The notes beneath the pieces were generated by a model. The model had not been told where the DNA came from, searched no databases, and was given only the letters and a program-made list of their open reading frames with translations. A stretch of 64,000 nt of DNA, from positions 26,313,590-26,377,589 of the forward strand of contig CM055911.1 of the NCBI GenBank assembly GCA_029582155.1, read 5' to 3'. Shown here piece by piece: positions 1 to 12,218 of this stretch. This stretch comes from Panopea generosa. Lineage: Eukaryota; Mollusca; Bivalvia; Adapedonta; Hiatellidae. Position 1 is the first letter of the stretch. Each line of letters starts with the position of its first letter. The position numbers and the translations under genes were made by a program.

Positions 1-949
1 AAGACGAACATCATTTTGCTGCTGTGGACAGTTTTTGCGTCCTCAAAATAATAAAATGTAACAAAACATGTTTTTGGTTGTTGGGGTTTAATGTCAAAGA
101 TCTACAGATTCACTTTAAGTGTTACGAAACAGAATGTTTAAGGGAATAACTTAGCGGGCTTCAATTATCTTTGCATGATATCGCGACAAGGGAAGAGCGA
201 GGATGGTAATGACCGTTAACAAGGTTAAAACTCAATAATGGCGCTTACATACTGACCGTCCAAGGCGATGTCCTCTGTGGTCACTTTTATATGTTTTCAT
301 TGTACTTACTATTATTATGTCGTGATGCTTATATGACTAAAACATTAATACATTACATGATAATGCCACTAATTAAAAGCATTAAAAATATATAATAGAT
401 AAATTATACAACTTAAGCACAAAATTATATTGTGTTTTTACATTTGGTGACCGAAACCCAATTGATAACACACTGCAATGGTCTGGCCTTTTAGAAAAAT
501 AAAGGGTGTCTGGACTGTCCTGATAAACGCATCATTTTCGGAGTTTCGGCGTCAATTGAGGTTAAACGATAATCTGCAGTATTATTCCGCTATAGCAGTA
601 GATCAGATACTAAGAGATAAATTTAAGGTCCGACATTCCACCGTCACCAGGTACAAAAGCAAACTGGAATCTTTAATGAATTGTTTATCCTTAAATAGTC
701 TTTGTTTGCCTTTTAAGGACATGAGGTCAAAGCGTATTAATTACTATCATTGGATTTTGGGATATTTTTCGCTATAACCAAAACTACTGTAATCTCTTTG
801 TACATACGAAAGGCGGGCTTGGGAATCTATTACGCGGCCAGTATCTTGGATGGCAATAGCCGTTATACATCACTATAGGGTCATAAAGTGGCTACTCGTT
901 GTGACATCGCCTGAGTCAAAATCAAATCCGTGAGTGTTGAATTAAACAT
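1..949. other. no gene seen
   Basis: AT-rich single-copy DNA. A 99-codon frame at 478-777 has no recognised motif, Kozak context or splice support. Confidence 0.5.
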
Positions 950-1560
950 AAATTAATACAGCGGATGAAGGTCTTGTAGATATTTGGAAAATGAGTTTTG
1001 GTCTGTAGAAATAGCTCTTTTCAGCTGATTCTGGACAACAATTAAATAATAATGGACATCTTGACTGGCAGATAGATTAATAAGAGTGTTAAACACAAAA
1101 CATTTCAATATAAATTAATACAGCGGCTGAAGGTCTTGTAGCTATTTGGAAGATGAAATTTGGTCTGTAGAAATAACACTTTTCTGTTGATTCTGTACAA
1201 GAATGAAATAATGGACATATTGACAGGCAGATATTTTAATAAGGGTGTTAAACACCAAACATTTCAATATAAATTGATACAGCGGATGCGTGTCAAGAAC
1301 ATATTTGGAAGAGGAGTTTTGGTCTGTGATAATAGAACTTTTCAGTTGTTGCAAACACACATCATGCCAAATCTTGAATTAATACAAAGAGTGTTAAACA
1401 GAAAGCATTAAAACACAAATTGATACAAAGGATGAATGTCCTGTACACATTTGATAGAGGAGATTCTTTTTATCTCTTCACTTATTGCTGTAGTTTAAAA
1501 TAATGGAAACTCTTGACTGACTGATAGAATTAATAATTATAATTAAAAGTATTAAACAAC
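950..1560. repeat. ~160 bp tandem repeat, about 3.5 copies
   Basis: CAGCGG-type starts occur at 959, 1121, 1280 and, more diverged, 1426 (spacing 162, 159, 146). Units share TTTGGTCTGTAGAAATA, GGACATCTTGAC and GTGTTAAACAC. No gene is supported here. Confidence 0.85.
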
Positions 1561-2189
1561 CAACACAAGATTAAATGAATCCAACCAAAATGCTGATTAC
1601 ATTATTATTTACCCTGTACAAAAACAGCAACAAACACATATACAGATGTATCTAGTACCGGTTTTGTTTTTCTATTCTAAACATGCAATATATGTCGTTT
1701 TCTCCAGTACAAATATGTCCTGATCTAATTCTGTTTCTATTTAATTGATGTTTTATTTTATTTTAATTTGCGTTTAATGTTAAGGTGAAACATTGCGGTA
1801 TATAAAACATACTGAACGGTAAACCGCTTGATAAGCAAATAGCATTGTAAATATCTTGAGAATGATTTGCATTCTTAAATTGCTTATACAATTCAATGTA
1901 CTGTGTCGAAAATGTGCAAACTGTGATATAAAAACATCATTAGATGGTTCGCGTTTTGCACATTCAGCAATGACAATGAATCGCTCAGAATTCTCAATGC
2001 AAATCATTTTGAAAAAAAAAGTTTTTTTTAGTAACGGTAAGTTTTAAACGAGCGATACAAATGAACAAACGATTAAAGAGTTTGATTTTTATATGATATT
2101 GCACTTGTTGGCAAAGATTGAGACTTTCGCTATAAAAAAGCGATACATTACAATGCTGTCGGCTATTTTGATTAAGTCCTAGTATGTTT

Positions 2190-2400
2190 TTGGTGTATGG
2201 TATTTAGCATGGCTTTCAGCAATTTTTCAGTCATATCGCAACAGTGTTTTCTTGAGACAGTGTTCTGAGCAATACTGGAGTATCATGCCGTAGGTACATG
2301 GTATGGTACCCCCAACTCCTCACATTATATTACCACCGGGGCGATCAAACTTAGAATTTCATCTAAATGTTGAGGGGCATGCGACGAGTTTTATTGTACT
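2190..2400 (-). mobile_element. SINE family C copy, head truncated
   Basis: Has the tail side (GTATGGTATTTAGC), CGCAACAGTGTTTTCTTGAG and AGTATCATGCCGTAGG that mark the family. The tRNA-like head is missing or decayed. Confidence 0.6.
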
Positions 2401-2804
2401 AAGGTACTGCAAGGTGATGACTTCTGTAATACATAATGCACTTTATAAGTATTATTGTTGCCTTGGTGGCTGCGTTAATTGAATGCTATGTCATATGTCC
2501 GCCATATAGTTTCTTATGTGTTATTGTTTGTATTGTATAACAAATAGAAAGCAAATCAAATCAATATTTAAATGTGTATTATGAACATTTTCAAAAATAG
2601 CAATAACAACTTTCTCTATAGTAGTGTAATAAGTATATCGTTTAAAAGGCTTCAATTCGGTTCAATTAAAATATTTCAGGCATGAGATCATAATTTATTT
2701 TTGAACAATGATAAATAAATACTTATCAATTAACACTTTTATATACCATAACATAAACCGTGCCAGGTAGCATAGTTATAAAAAGAAGAATAAAAATGTA
2801 TGAT

Positions 2805-3332
2805 CTCACAACCTGGGATAACCCATCTCACAACCTTGGATAACCCATCTCACAACCTGGGACAACCCATCATACAACCTGGAATAACCCATCATACAAC
2901 CTGGGATAATCCATCTTACAACCTGGGATAACCCATCTCACAACCTGGGATAACCCATCTCACAACCTGGGACAACCCATCATACAACCTGGAATAACCC
3001 ATCATACAACCTGGGATAATCCATCTTACAACCTGGGATAACCCATCTCACAACCTGGGATAACCCATCATACAACCTGGGATAATCCATCATACAACCT
3101 GGGATAATCCATCGTACAACCTGGGATAACCCATCATACAACCTGGAATAACCCATCATACAACCTGGGATAACCCATCTCACAACCTGGGATAACCCAT
3201 CATACAGCCTGGGTTAACCAATCTCACAACCTGGGTTAACCAATCTCACATCCTGGGTTAACCAATCTCATTTTGGGTTAACCCATCATACATCCTGGGT
3301 TAACCCATCATACATCCTGGGTTAACCCATCA
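2805..3332. repeat. 22 bp minisatellite, about 24 copies
   Basis: The unit begins CACAACCTGGGATAACCC. A five-unit block (110 bp) is duplicated, shown by GGGACAACCC at 2859 and 2969. The right-hand copies change to CTGGGTTAACCC. No spacers, so not CRISPR-like. Confidence 0.92.
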
Positions 3333-3607
3333 AAGCAACATAAATGCGCATATTTCCATTTATGGATTTCACATTGTTAGAAATATACAGTAAGCAATGT
3401 CAGATATACCAGTGCAAGAGTCCTCCCAGAATGTTATTACTATCAATAAAACAACTTTCAAATGATTAAGTTAAATATATTAAAAGTTAAGGAGTGTATA
3501 AGCTATCAAGCAAATAGTGTTAAACTTCTATCTACTTAATTAAAATAAATCAAAATCAATAATTCAAGGTAACAAACACAATAAAAATGCCAACAAAATA
3601 GTTTCTT

Positions 3608-4001
3608 ACCATATTCCGTGCGCAAGGAAGAGGGTTGTTAACAAAACAAACTTGACGTCTATGTTAGTATTCGGTCGATAGACTCGCCTTCCGTTTATTT
3701 GGTGTCTCTTTGGATATTCTTTGCAAAAACAATTCAAGTCACTTTCTTTGTCACTTTCCAGGAACGACTCATTTTTAAATGCCCGCTCTAAGTATTCTCC
3801 GGAATCTTTGATACTTTCAGTTTCACTTTCATCGTCTATAACACATTTTAATTCCCTTGCTTTATTATTATCATTACAAACACGTGTACCCTGCTCGAGT
3901 AACAAAGAATGCTCCTGCATTATTCTTCCCTCCATTAAAGATTCCACAATACAACACAGAGTTGACGTCTTGCGAATGTAACTCGAGTCCAAGGACGACA
4001 T
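3608..4001 (-). CDS. candidate first coding exon, unrecognised, possible membrane protein
   Basis: On the minus strand an ATG at 4001 (G at -3) opens a 131-codon frame. Before its stop the frame meets a strong donor, ATATG|GTAAGA, so an exon 3608-4001 would encode about 131 residues and continue elsewhere. A TATA box (TATATATATAAGG) lies at about 4058-4072, some 60-70 bases upstream of the ATG, a workable spacing for a short leader. The translation has a Ser/Glu/Asp-rich middle (DDESETESIKDSGEYLE), basic residues (GRRVYR) and then a hydrophobic end (KFVLLTTLFLAHGIW) that could begin a membrane span. I do not recognise the family and found no second exon. It may be a chance frame. Confidence 0.35.
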
Positions 4002-4057
4002 ACCAAAACCACTTAAGCGATTGTCAAAAATAATTTCCTTGTTTGTTCACTCGTGGA

Positions 4058-4072
4058 CCTTATATATATACC
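4058..4072 (-). promoter_or_regulatory. candidate TATA box for the 4001 start
   Basis: Reads GGTATATATATAAGG on the minus strand, 57-71 bases upstream of the ATG at 4001. Such strings are common in AT-rich DNA, so its value rests on the exon downstream. Confidence 0.3.
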
Positions 4073-4079
4073 GTTACTG

Positions 4080-5335
4080 TTTCGTTCACTATCGGTCTGG
4101 AGTAATATCACTAGCTCCCGACAGTTTACATGTTATGCACTTTTTATTTGTTGAGGTGGGGTTATTGGTCATTTCGTAATTATACTATGTGATACAACTT
4201 ATTTGATAAACAGGAAGTCGATGAGTAAATCTCACACAAAAGACTCTCCGCCTCCGCGCTTAACGCTGTTAGTCAAGACAGTCCAATCCTCATATCGACC
4301 GACCTGTTGCATTGTTTATTTGGAAAATGTTGTCTTGAGAACACTTAGGAGTTCATCTTTAATTACTCATAGTTATAAAATTCATATTACTCCCAGGAGA
4401 GCGGTTTATTGTTCCAGTAAACCAATATTCAAAACATTTCAATTATGAAGCATCTTTGAAGTCACCGTGGAGTTTGCAACGCATGATCTCGTCAATTATG
4501 CATTCGATTAATTCCTTTATTCCGTATGGTAGTAAAACCACTTAGAGCTACCGAAAAAGTAGAGCGTATCGATAAAATGGATATGCAGTGGTTTTTGGGT
4601 AATTTTTGAGCAGCGATGCAATCTGCGGGTAAGTGTTGTAAATCTTTTAGACTTAAGTTGTTTTTGTTCAGTGAAAAAATATAAGCATCAACGTTGTTGT
4701 TTTTTCTGTTTATATGATACTTCTATTAATAGGTTGGCATGCTCGTCTAATATTTTTTCCTGATGAAATGCGTTAATTGGTTTGTTGACATCAATTTTAA
4801 CTCCACTGTGAATGCACTGGTTAGTCTGAAAAAGATAACACGTGGTACTATTAGTAAATACTATATATGTAAACAGGTTTTGTCAATTAACACAATTCCG
4901 TTTGTAAATGTTTTGTAAATGTCTACTAGGGCAACAGTAAAAAAGATACGGCGTGCCAACATGTTATTGGTTAAATGAAGACTGCATGATGGAAGATTCC
5001 TGACTCACTCTCCACGTACAAACAAAAACAACAAATACTGATTAACAAATGAATATGTAAAACGAACCTAGAACCTTCATATCTGCCGGATTGCAGAATT
5101 TCAAAAAAATACAAATTGTGTGCTTAATATGTTACCTCTTACAATATGTGTGAGCTAAAACGGTCATATTCGTACCATCACTCATTTTGCACCCTGGAAC
5201 TATACAGGGGTTGATGATTAAGCTACAATAAAATGACAAAATAATATAAAATAGAGATGAAACTTAGAAGACCCCTTAAACCTCTGCAGAGATCAACATT
5301 GAATCCCATCCCTATCCGGAATCATTTCATAATAA
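4080..5335. other. no gene seen
   Basis: AT-rich sequence upstream of the candidate minus-strand exon. No repeat or RNA gene recognised. Confidence 0.45.
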
Positions 5336-5357
5336 GCGGGAGAGGGGGTGGCGGAAT

Positions 5358-5384
5358 GGGGGGGGGGGGGGGGGGGGGGGGGGG
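5358..5384 (+). repeat. 27-base poly-G run
   Basis: An unbroken G run in a purine-rich tract (5336-5397), likely to form four-stranded structures and error-prone in sequencing. Confidence 0.85.
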
Positions 5385-6045
5385 AGGGGAGGGGGCGCTG
5401 ATCAGTCACTTTGAACAATGTAAAACATTTTAAATCAATTAAGGAATTAAATTTACATCGGTTTTACAGCTTTCAAGCTGTTTTAATAATAACATAATTC
5501 GGGATTTCTGGTTAAAAGTAATATTTATTAGACTGTTTGAGAAATATTTGTTTAATCAAAATTGATGTATACTGGAGAGAAAGGTTTAAAGGAATAAATT
5601 GTTATAGGCACATGAGTGTTAAATTCTTACAAATGATTAAAAAAATAGCTACACACGTCATGGGAGATCCGTCTAAATATTAAGACCGCGTTTTAAATTA
5701 AAGAGTATGTTTACATTATTTTTTGTTAAAAAAATGATATTCTTAGATTTTTATCAATAAAATATTTATTAAAGTGTCTCAAAATTGAATAAAGAAATGT
5801 TTTTCGTATCCTTTGTGCACTGCAAAAGTCTTGCTTTATATAGAATAAATTAAAATCAATTTATTTTAAATAACTCGTTACACCTCATTAAGTGAATATT
5901 AAATTGTAAATCATCAGGACCTTGAGATGGTAGCGAATTTACATTTTAGGTAGGAAAATGTATAAAGTTATATTATCAACAACAACTTTCGTCTCTTAGG
6001 TTGCTTTCTTCATCTGAAATAGTAGAAAATTGTAATAATTTCTAA

Positions 6046-6362
6046 CCGCAGTGTTGGTCTAGTGGTAGAGCGTCAGCCTCGAATTCCGAAGCACATGGGC
6101 TCTTTCCCTTGCCGTGTCTTACCAAAGATATGAATATTGAAATATGAAAATTCGCTTGGCGTTTAGCATTTAGAGGATAATTCTAGGTCTGGTCGACCCG
6201 GTGTTAGTATAAGGTGATTGGATGGGTTATATGCCATGTATCTGCGGCATGATACTCCAGTGATGCAGCGCTTTGAATAATATACTGTCTCAAGTAGAAA
6301 CCGTCGAGATATGGCTGAAAATGTGTTGAAAGCGATGCTAAACACCATACAACAACGATAGA
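6046..6362 (+). mobile_element. SINE family C copy, near full length
   Basis: The head GGTCTAGTGGTAGAGCGTC is tRNA-like (box A). The body has CTGGTCGACCCGGTG and CGGCATGATACTCCAG. The tail is CTAAACACCATACAACAAC. It is the most complete copy of the family in the window. Confidence 0.72.
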
Positions 6363-6399
6363 TAGTATAATGAGATCTGATAAAATGATAAAACAATAA

Positions 6400-6490
6400 T
6401 TGTCAACATTTTTTTACACAAAGTATTTGGACCGACCTGGGCTCGAACACAACACCTCAGCGGTGAGAGGGAAGTGGCCTTGAGACGACA
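6400..6490 (-). mobile_element. SINE family D head fragment
   Basis: Minus-strand head with a box B side (GTTCGAGCCCAGGTC) and CCGCTGAGGTGTTG, as in other family D copies. Confidence 0.45.
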
Positions 6491-6966
6491 ACACCTGTAA
6501 CTGAGAACCAACAGCCTGAGTGTACTGATATGTATTAAAAACAAAGTGCCATTATTATGTACAGTGATATTGACATTATCATCACAGAAGTGTTAGCAAA
6601 GTATTTTTATAAATAAAACCAATACAACAAAGGTTGATAACATGATTTAATATTGGCCTATAAGTCAAGATCGAAGAAAAATAGTCCTGCTCTCGCCCCA
6701 TCACCGCCCCCAGTCTCGCCCCCTCTTATATCCAGATTCACCTCCGTAACAATGACTCTTATAGTAACTGGTATTGCCAGATTAGGGGTAAGAAAACATG
6801 CAACACCTTTAACACTTTGTAAAATTTGTATATTTTTAAATATCATTTTTTTAAAGCCAACAGCCTATATAAAATTATAATCATTATACAAAGAAACCCT
6901 AATAGGTACAATGCATGTATACAGATGACCCAAATTAAAACAGATTTATCTAAAAAATAAATTTAT

Positions 6967-7190
6967 TGGGTTTAACGCCATATTCAACACATTTCAGGTT
7001 ATAAATGGCAATTTCAGTTTTACTGGTGATGGAAGACCTGAGTCAGGCTGAGCAGAACCACCGTCCTTCCGCAAGTAACTGGAAACTTTCTCAAATAAAG
7101 ATTTTGGCGCGAGCGGGACTCGAACATACGACCTAAGCGGTGAGAGGTAAGTGATCTTGAGACGGCACCATTCGGCCACGGAGGACCCTT
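6967..7190 (-). mobile_element. SINE family D copy, near full length
   Basis: Minus strand: head TCCGTGGCCGAATGGTGCC (Ser/Leu-tRNA-like, box A TGGCCGA), box B GTTCGAGTCCCGC, body GCGGAAGGACGGTGG, 3' end TGAATATGGCGTTAAACCC. Confidence 0.75.
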
Positions 7191-7739
7191 ATCTAAATAT
7201 ATACATAAACTAAAATTAAATGCCCAGAAATATACTCGATGAGACCAAATGATAATTTGCCAGAGAACAAAATACAGTAAACTGTTCATAACTAACTTCT
7301 TCATCATTTTTTACCTCGGTCCGGAGCACCCTAATAACGGCGTATCATATTGGAACAATTTGTGTTTATGGCTCACGTTCCCCTCCCCGTTTTAAACATA
7401 ACAGGTACACACGATACTTATTTATGCGAGCCAAATTAAAAGCTGGAGGCTGTCCATGTGTTTCCAATTAATAATTCTTTATTAGTTACCTACCGTGCTT
7501 GATTCATACGAACTTTTTGGATTATGGTTTACGGCTAAACTGCAAACGATAGCTTTACGTTTGTTTATTTGTTTGTCGGCAGAGAGTTTCATTGATGGTG
7601 AAACATTGTAGTAATGGAAAAGGAATCCTTAAGATATTAATAAGCCAGAAAAGAAGAGAGGAATCCACAGTGCAAATTGTTTTTATTATTCATAATGAAT
7701 AATGTGAAGACGTTTACGAGTTACCAATTTCAAAACAGG

Positions 7740-7975
7740 CTTTCTCAGAATCTGATATATTTAGGACTGTGCATTGGCATTTTTTCATCGGCGATGCGTA
7801 TCGCGATACTTTATTTTCAGAAACTCATATCTCTAGGGCTGTGCATTTGGCATTTTTTCATCTGTGATGCGTATCGCGATACTTTATTTTCAGAATCTCA
7901 TATCTCTAGGGCTGTGCATTTGGCATTTTTTCATCTGCGATGCGTATTTTCAAAACGATACGTATCGCAATGCAT
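7740..7975. repeat. 73 bp tandem repeat, about 3 copies
   Basis: The unit with GGGCTGTGCATTTGGC starts at 7836 and 7909 and a diverged copy precedes them. It contains CGTATCGCGATAC. The 130-codon frame from 7677 only reflects this repeat. Confidence 0.85.
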
Positions 7976-8369
7976 ATTGCCTGTGAAAATAAAAGGCGAA
8001 AAAAATATCTTTATTGACAGAGAACAACAGAACTTGTTACACTGCATAACTGCGAGAGTGATGAAATAAGCATAGTGAGATAGTATCTGATGGGAAGGAG
8101 ATGCTGTCCGTAATATCCATCACATGTTTAGTCAGTTCATATCCGAATATTCGTCTTGCTTCTTTTAAAAAAAAGGTTCTTTTTTGTTTGTAAGTTTTTT
8201 TTATGTTTCATCAAGAATGGAATTGCGATGCACGGTATCAGACAATCGTAGGTCTAAAGAATGCATTGCATCGCGATCTATTGGAAGTTTCATTTAACAT
8301 CCGATACACACATCGGCGGAAAGGTGAATCGCGATCCATCGATGCATCGGTGAATCGTTACATCTCTAG
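7909..8369. mobile_element. possible non-autonomous hAT-like element
   Basis: CTAGGGCTGTGCA on the left and GTTACATCTCTAG on the right look like weak inverted ends. The interior has CGATGCATCG palindromes of a kind I associate with hAT-derived repeats. No 8-base target duplication was found. Confidence 0.25.
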
Positions 8370-8852
8370 ATAGCTCCCGAATCAGGGGCCCCGTTTCACA
8401 AACCTTCGCAAGTCTTAAGAATTTTGAACGAACAAATTGTCTCATCTAGAAACGTTTTTATTCGCGCAGTAATTTTTAAATATTTTGGAAGAATAATTTT
8501 TATAAGACAAAAGATCGTGATATAAGTAGGCGACACACTAAATGAATTTCCCGACTTTTTCTTTTCAAAACTTAAAATTTTACACTAAGAAATGTTACTT
8601 ACGAACGTTAGTGAAAGGTGCACCCGATCTACACAACCCTGATGATGAAGCAGGGAATTTTATTCCTGTCCCACTATATAGATATTTAACGCTTTTGTAC
8701 TAGTTTCTTAATATCAAGATGAAATAATTTATTGTTTATAATTTCCTTTGACGACACTCGCTGTTACCCTCCCCCACCCCCATGAACATACCCAATAAAA
8801 TCAGAGTCTGTTTGGACGCTTTGTTGTTTTCTTTTTATATTTTCCTTTGTTA

Positions 8853-8855
8853 CCC

Positions 8856-8886
<31 letters not shown>

Positions 8887-8925
8887 ACACACCCACCCAC
8901 ACACACCCACACACCCACACACCCT
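8853..8925. repeat. C20 run and AC/CCCAC microsatellite
   Basis: Twenty C bases run into (AC)n mixed with CCCAC. Frames through it are low complexity (Pro/His/Thr) and not genes. Confidence 0.9.
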
Positions 8926-8929
8926 CGAA

Positions 8930-9765
8930 CAATGAAGCAATAGAGTCTGCTTTTAGTCCTTTGTCGGACGCGTACGGTGCTTCCAATAAATTCTTATATC
9001 AGATATTATTCTATTTATACAAGCATTGTTAGGTATTATTGGCAGTTAACCCAGTTTCAAAGAGGGTAAGAGCAAATATTAGCAACAAGTAGTTAAATTT
9101 GTTGTGACCTACATAGCACAGAGGGAGTTTTTACCCTTTTTAAAACATACTGTTACATAGGTTATGGGCACGTAGTTGCGCGTATTTGTAGTGTGTATAG
9201 GTAAGTTTTAGTTTGTAATAATATAGTAGGTATCTCAGTCTGTCGGCAGTATCGTCAGTCAGTCATTTCACTATTGTATATAGAAAATTGTTTGTTTTTG
9301 TGTTGTTTTGGGATATTTTCGTCCTCTGAAGAAGGCGTAAAGCCAAGAGCTAGCTAAGGATATTTTATTATGCGTTTTAGTACTGTAAAATGGTAATTCT
9401 CTCTACTGTATTTACTATTTCTATCATGTATGTACCCTTCGCGGATCCGGTGCTCCTGAATTTATATATACCGTGATTTTCTTGATTTCTTTATTTATTG
9501 TTTAATATTTGGGTGTGGACTAACACGGTGTTTCTTTCACCGCGAAGGTTCAGTGTTTTTGGCCAAGCCCGTTGCAAACACATTGAATGTGATGACATTT
9601 CCAGATACTTGTTAAATAGTTATATACACATGTATGTTTTAACCTTTTTCCTCCTACAATACAATATCATGTAATATTTAACTGGTTATGTATTGCAAAA
9701 TGGCATTTAACCCATACATATATTAAACACGGTTAAGAGGTCCGATGGTCCTGAACTTCTTGATA
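8930..9765. other. no gene seen
   Basis: Around 9320-9365, CCTCTGAAGAAGGCGTAAAGCC and AGCTAGCTAAGGA resemble a retroelement-derived segment, but nothing codes. Confidence 0.4.
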
Positions 9766-9769
9766 TTAC

Positions 9770-9945
9770 GTGGACCTTGATATTGGAGCCAGGATCGTGG
9801 GACCGTGGGTTCGATCCTCCATCACGGCTTTGTGTAATGCACTTGAGCAAGACACTAAATCCACACATACTTAGTACTGGCTCTGCCCAGGAATATTTTG
9901 AGCGTGATTTGTCTAAGATTACACAATCGATGTAAATTAAGTTTA
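9770..9945 (+). mobile_element. SINE family B copy, head decayed
   Basis: Keeps box B (GGGTTCGATCCTCC), CACTTGAGCAAGACACT, ACTTAGTACTGGCTCTGCCC and GAGCGTGATTTGT, the shared body of family B. Confidence 0.7.
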
Positions 9946-10129
9946 AATCAAACGTCTAAATGATGATAGATTAAACGTTTAAACGTGACTCAGTACATAT
10001 ATTATAAATTATCGGTCTATCGTATTTTTATACAGGTACACTGGTCTTATTAAATTTAGGCTACGTTCAGAACTATAACTAATCTATTTTAGTGTGGCTG
10101 TGTATTAAACCTGGCCATTACGATATCTG

Positions 10130-10645
10130 ACGATAGTGATGATTGTTGATTGTAACGATGAAGATGATGATGATGATGATTGTGTTGTTGTTGATGATGA
10201 TGATGATGATGATGATGGTGATGATGATGGTTATGTTGTTGATGAAGATGATGAAGATGATGATGATGATGATAACGATGATGATGATGATGATAATGAT
10301 GATGATGATGATAACGATGATGATGATGATCACGATAATGGTGATCACGATGATGATGATGGTTGTGTTGTCGATGATGATGATCACGATGATGATCATC
10401 ACGATGATGATGATGATAACGATGATGATGATGATCACGATAATGATAACGATGATGATGATGATAATGATGATGATGATCACGATAATGATCACGATGA
10501 TGATGATGGTTGTGTTGTTGATGATGATGGTGATGATGATGATGATGATGATGATAATGATGATGAACACGATGATGATCATCACGATGATGATCATCAC
10601 GATGATGATCATCACGATGATCACGATGATGATCACAATGATGAA
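10130..10645. repeat. interrupted GAT trinucleotide array
   Basis: About 500 bp of GAT units broken by AAC, CAC and GGTTGTGTTG inserts. The insert recurs at 10229, 10361 and 10508. The end has repeated ATGATCATCACG. Long frames on both strands are poly-Asp, poly-Met and poly-Ile artefacts. Confidence 0.93.
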
Positions 10646-10669
10646 ACTATGTTAACACGTGATTAAAAT

Positions 10670-11276
10670 GTATACAACATTTAAGTGGATATTATTTCGA
10701 CCGACCTAATATAAAATGTGTTGTTAATACAGTGTGTTAAATTCTTAAGAGATTGATTTATTTTGACAGGGATGTATTCATTCCTCCGTCCTCACTTTAT
10801 TTATCGAAACCATGTGTGCAGTTAGATGAATAGTTTGCTCTATTATTGCGCATGGATAGCAACACACGCTATTAATTAATAGATTTAAACGCAAACCTCA
10901 ATTGACTTTGCAATATATTCAAATATAATTAAAATAATAAATTAGATGATACATTTTATGTCGCAAATTTCGGCAGTTGAAAAAACCATTACAACGTTAT
11001 AAAATCTGTATGTTGCGAAGTAATTACATGAAATGATACAATAATTTACCATTTTATTTTTATTTTCTCTCTTTGCACTAATTTAATTTTGTATAATTAA
11101 TTAAGATATGAAAAGAAGGACAGAACAGTTAGGAATATAAGTATACAGTAATGTAATATACTGTTAAAACATACTACGGGATCTAAACCACTCCCTGTAG
11201 TTTTAATTTGAATGACGTCAAACTCATTTTTTATGTTTTACTTTTCGTTTAGAGCTTAAAGAGAATGAATATAGTG
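10670..11276. other. no gene seen, left flank of satellite
   Basis: AT-rich, no repeat recognised. A lone TGACGTCA at 11213-11220 is outside the dispersed module. Confidence 0.45.
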
Positions 11277-11291
11277 CCAATTATAAGGCAC

Positions 11292-11376
11292 ATATCGTCC
11301 CATTGGTGCAATGAGGTACCAAGCGTATATGCAATTAGACGGCACTTGGTACCTTTTTGCACTAATGGGGCGATAT
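11292..11376. repeat. 34 bp imperfect inverted repeat at the satellite edge
   Basis: Arms 11292-11325 and 11343-11376 pair over 34 bases with about 4 mismatches around a 17-base loop (arms contain GGTACC and TGCA). It sits where the 48 bp array begins. Confidence 0.75.
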
Positions 11377-12218
11377 ATAAGGCAAATATAACAAAAGTCA
11401 TATATGAGAGGTATAACAACTGTACACATATTATAAAAAGCATATATTATAAAGGGCACTTCTTATAACAGGCACATATTATCAAAAGTAAATATTACAA
11501 AGGGCACTTCTTATAACGGGCATATATTATAAAAAGCATATATTACAAAGGGCACTTGTAATAACGGGCACATATTATAAAGAGCATATATTACAATGGG
11601 CACTTTTCATAACAGGCACATTTTATAAAAAGCATATATTATAAAGGGCACTTCTTATAACGAGTACATATTATTAAAAGCATATATTATAAAGGTCACT
11701 TCTTATAACAGGTACATATTATAAAAAGCATATATTATAAAGGGCATTTCTTATAACGGGCACATATTATTTAAAGCATATATTATTAAGGTCACTTCTT
11801 ATAACAGGCACATATTATAAAAAGTATATATTATAAAGGGCACTTCTTATAACAGGCACATATTATAAAAAAACATATATTATAAAGGGCACTTCTAATA
11901 ACAGGCACATATTATAAAAAACATATATTATAAAGGGCACTTCTAATAACGGACACATATTATAAAAAGCATATATTACAAAGGGCACTTCTTATAACGG
12001 GCACATATTATAAAAAGCATATATATAAAGGGCACTTCTTATAACGGGCATATATTATCAAGGGCATATATATAAAGGGCACTTCTTATAACAGGCACAT
12101 ATTATGAAAAGCAAATATTATAAAGGGCACTTTTAATATCAGGCACATATTGTAAAAAACATATATATAAAGGGCATTTCTTATAACGGGCACATATTAT
12201 AAAAAGCATATATTATAA

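Noticed and set aside
478..777. 99-codon ORF near the left end
   Set aside because: No recognised domain, and ordinary length for chance frames in this window.
2805..3332. Regular 22 bp repeats as a CRISPR array
   Set aside because: Units are contiguous with no unique spacers, and the DNA is eukaryotic.
10118..10666. Three long open frames (170-176 codons) on both strands
   Set aside because: They are translations of the GAT array (poly-Asp, poly-Met, poly-Ile) with no stops because of the repeat.
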